A stretch of 64,000 nucleotides of DNA from Bacteroides mediterraneensis (GTDB taxonomy: Bacteria > Bacteroidota > Bacteroidia > Bacteroidales > Bacteroidaceae): the NCBI RefSeq assembly GCF_025993685.1, contig NZ_DAJPEN010000001.1:1488001-1552000 (forward strand), written 5' to 3'. How positions within the stretch are numbered: position 1 is the stretch's first letter; each line of letters begins with the position of its first letter. The notes under the pieces were generated by a model that worked only from the letters and a program-made list of their open reading frames with translations, searched no databases and was not told the DNA's origin. Of this stretch, positions 62,698 to 64,000 are shown piece after piece. The position numbers and the translations under genes were made by a program.

Positions 62698-63519
62698 ATG
62701 GAGGCTATGGAGACTGAATTGACGAAATCTGTCACACTGAACAACGGTGTGAAAATGCCGCGCATCGGTTATGGGGTTTATCTGATTCCATCCGGCATGA
62801 CGGAACGGTGTGTCCGTGAAGCCTTGCGCTTGGGCTATCGTTCAATTGATACGGCGCAGTGTTATGGCAACGAACGAGAAGTGGGTGTTGCTGTCCGTAA
62901 ATCTGGATTATCCCGCAATGAGGTGTTTATTACCACTAAATTGTGGGGATGTTCCAACTATCGTGACACGCTATCTTCCATTGACTCTTCCTTACGTCGT
63001 TTGGATTTGGATTACATTGATTTGCTTCTCATTCATGAACCGACTGGTGATATTCCGGAAATTTATAAGGCGATGGAAGACGCCTATCGTGTCGGAAAAC
63101 TGCGTGCCATCGGAGTGGCAAATTTCCTCGATGATGCTTACTTGAACTTGGTGGAATATGCTGAGATTATGCCTGCCATCAATCAGGTGGAAACCCATGT
63201 GTTCCGCCAACAGGCATCCCTGCGTGAACTGATGAAGCTTTATGGTACACAGGCAGAAGCATGGTCGCCTCTTGCCGCCGGACGTGACGGATTCTTTACC
63301 CAGCCAGTTTTGGAGGAAATAGCTCGTGCACATGGAAAGAGTGTGGCACAAGTCGGATTACGCTTTCTTTATCAGCAAAATATCATTGTCATTCCTAAAT
63401 CCACTCACATAGAGCGAATGCGTGAAAACAAGAAAATAGAGGATTTCATGCTTACGGATGAGGAAATGAAACGTATCATGTTGCTGGACAGGGGAAAAAG
63501 TTTGTTTAACTGGTGGTAA
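62698..63519 (+). CDS. aldo-keto reductase
   Basis: A 273-residue AKR like the gene at 35922. Tetrad residues are in YRSIDTAQCYGNEREV, VFITTKLWGC and LLLIHEPTGD. The nucleotide segment VIPKSTHIERMRENK is intact. ATG at 62698 or 62707 may be used. It precedes the AraC gene at 63540 by 20 bp, and the promoter of that gene lies in its last codons. Confidence 0.92.
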   Translation: MEAMETELTKSVTLNNGVKMPRIGYGVYLIPSGMTERCVREALRLGYRSIDTAQCYGNEREVGVAVRKSGLSRNEVFITTKLWGCSNYRDTLSSIDSSLRRLDLDYIDLLLIHEPTGDIPEIYKAMEDAYRVGKLRAIGVANFLDDAYLNLVEYAEIMPAINQVETHVFRQQASLRELMKLYGTQAEAWSPLAAGRDGFFTQPVLEEIARAHGKSVAQVGLRFLYQQNIIVIPKSTHIERMRENKKIEDFMLTDEEMKRIMLLDRGKSLFNWW

Positions 63520-63532
63520 ACCTTTAATTTTG
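63501..63532 (+). promoter_or_regulatory. promoter of the last AraC gene
   Basis: TTTG (63501-63504), 20 bp, TAATTTTG (63525-63532): a full match to the Bacteroidales promoter. It begins inside the end of the AKR gene, and the ATG follows after only 7 bp, so the leader is very short or absent. Confidence 0.65.
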
Positions 63533-63539
63533 TCTCGTT

Positions 63540-64000
63540 ATGCTAAAAGAATCACAAGTATACAACTATTGGAACATCGTGTATAGTTGCTTCGTGCCGC
63601 ACGAGATGCTGTCGGAATACCGGATGCCCGTCCACGTCCTTATCTACGTCTATTCGGGTGAGATGCTGGTGTACTACAATGGGCGTACGCTGAAAGTCGG
63701 TGAGGGGAATTATATCTTCATCAAGCGTGACCATCAGGTGAAACTGCTGAAGCATACCGTGGAAGATGCTCCTTACAGAGCCATCAGTATCCGTTTCGAG
63801 CGCAATTTCCTACGGGAGTTTTTCAGTACGTTGAACAAGGACACGCTGCCCAAGGAGGTGAAACGTATCCGTGAATCTGCTCTGTTGCTGCCTCAGACAC
63901 CAGCCTTGCAGAGTCTGTTCCTCTCGCTCTTTCCTTATACCGATGCCAATGTCAAACCGAAAGATGAAATTATTCGCTTGAAGATGCAGGAAGCACTCTA
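63540..64000 (+). CDS. AraC-type regulator, N-terminal part (cut by window end)
   Basis: About 153 codons in an open frame without a stop. The segments HVLIYVYSGEMLVYYNGRTL and EGNYIFIKRDHQVKLLKHTV are the cupin-like sensing part of an AraC-type regulator. The DNA-binding domain would lie beyond the window. It probably controls the operon before it or another one downstream. It is not a copy of regulators 1-3. Confidence 0.75.
   Translation, partial: MLKESQVYNYWNIVYSCFVPHEMLSEYRMPVHVLIYVYSGEMLVYYNGRTLKVGEGNYIFIKRDHQVKLLKHTVEDAPYRAISIRFERNFLREFFSTLNKDTLPKEVKRIRESALLLPQTPALQSLFLSLFPYTDANVKPKDEIIRLKMQEAL

Overview
The window is from a gut-type member of the Bacteroidota, order Bacteroidales. 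The evidence is the recurring TAnnTTTG minus-7 promoter box, short upstream regions, many AraC-type regulators, a SusD-less TonB-dependent receptor, an intact IS66 element, and fragments of CTnDOT-type integrative element genes (rteA, topB, DUF4099/DUF3945, a PRTRC ThiF-like end). Genus cannot be fixed from the sequence.

Layout. (1) 0.07-5.1 kb, minus strand: a GC-rich run of DMT transporter, YczE-like membrane protein, thioredoxin, FMN reductase and BASS-family symporter, with an AT-rich PD-(D/E)XK nuclease gene at its head. (2) 5.3-13.0 kb: a flavodoxin-type reductase, a DUF3089 lipoprotein, an SDR scrap, AraC regulator 1, then a block of AraC fragment, DUF3737, PatB/MalY-type lyase, MATE pump, an aldo-keto reductase/flavodoxin chimera and an SDR scrap. 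This block is a collapsed paralogue of 38.7-48.7 kb. (3) 13.4-18.6 kb: an aspartyl protease and a four-gene Dlt-like cluster (adenylation enzyme, carrier protein, MBOAT, SGNH-like). (4) 18.8-24.1 kb: tandem repeats and hairpins, IS110 and AraC fragments, an HxlR/NmrA-like pair, an MBL-fold protein, a PPOX protein, and Sir2, rteA and ThiF debris. (5) 24.1-57.3 kb: the main redox island, starting with AraC regulator 2 (nearly identical to regulator 1) and ending with a TonB receptor, DUF362, an ECF S-component and tatAC. It contains aldo-keto reductases, flavodoxins (four of them with export signals), cupin and CMD fusions, two amidohydrolases, a tautomerase and a flavin reductase. (6) 57.3-59.15 kb: conjugative element debris and a second copy of the repeat at 19.5 kb. 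(7) 59.5-64 kb: another reductase operon (FMN reductase, SDR, two aldo-keto reductases, a DMT transporter), then a further AraC regulator cut by the window edge.

How it fits together. Seven promoters share one layout: an inverted repeat GGTATA-N15-TATACC (27 bp), exactly 21 bp, then TAnnTTTG. They lie at 8.1, 12.0, 25.1, 31.1, 32.5, 34.7 and 44.6 kb. Two of them sit in the divergent intergenic regions of the two nearly identical AraC genes, so the simplest reading is one AraC-controlled regulon driving most of the oxidoreductase operons. The gene content (AKRs, flavin reductase, 4-OT tautomerase, CMD/AhpD-fold proteins, cupins, exported flavodoxins, Tat substrates next to tatAC) suggests an envelope-facing response to reactive electrophiles, quinones or oxidants carried as integrative element cargo. 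That function is inference. The regulon architecture, the collapsed duplicate and the deletion chimeras are visible directly in the sequence.
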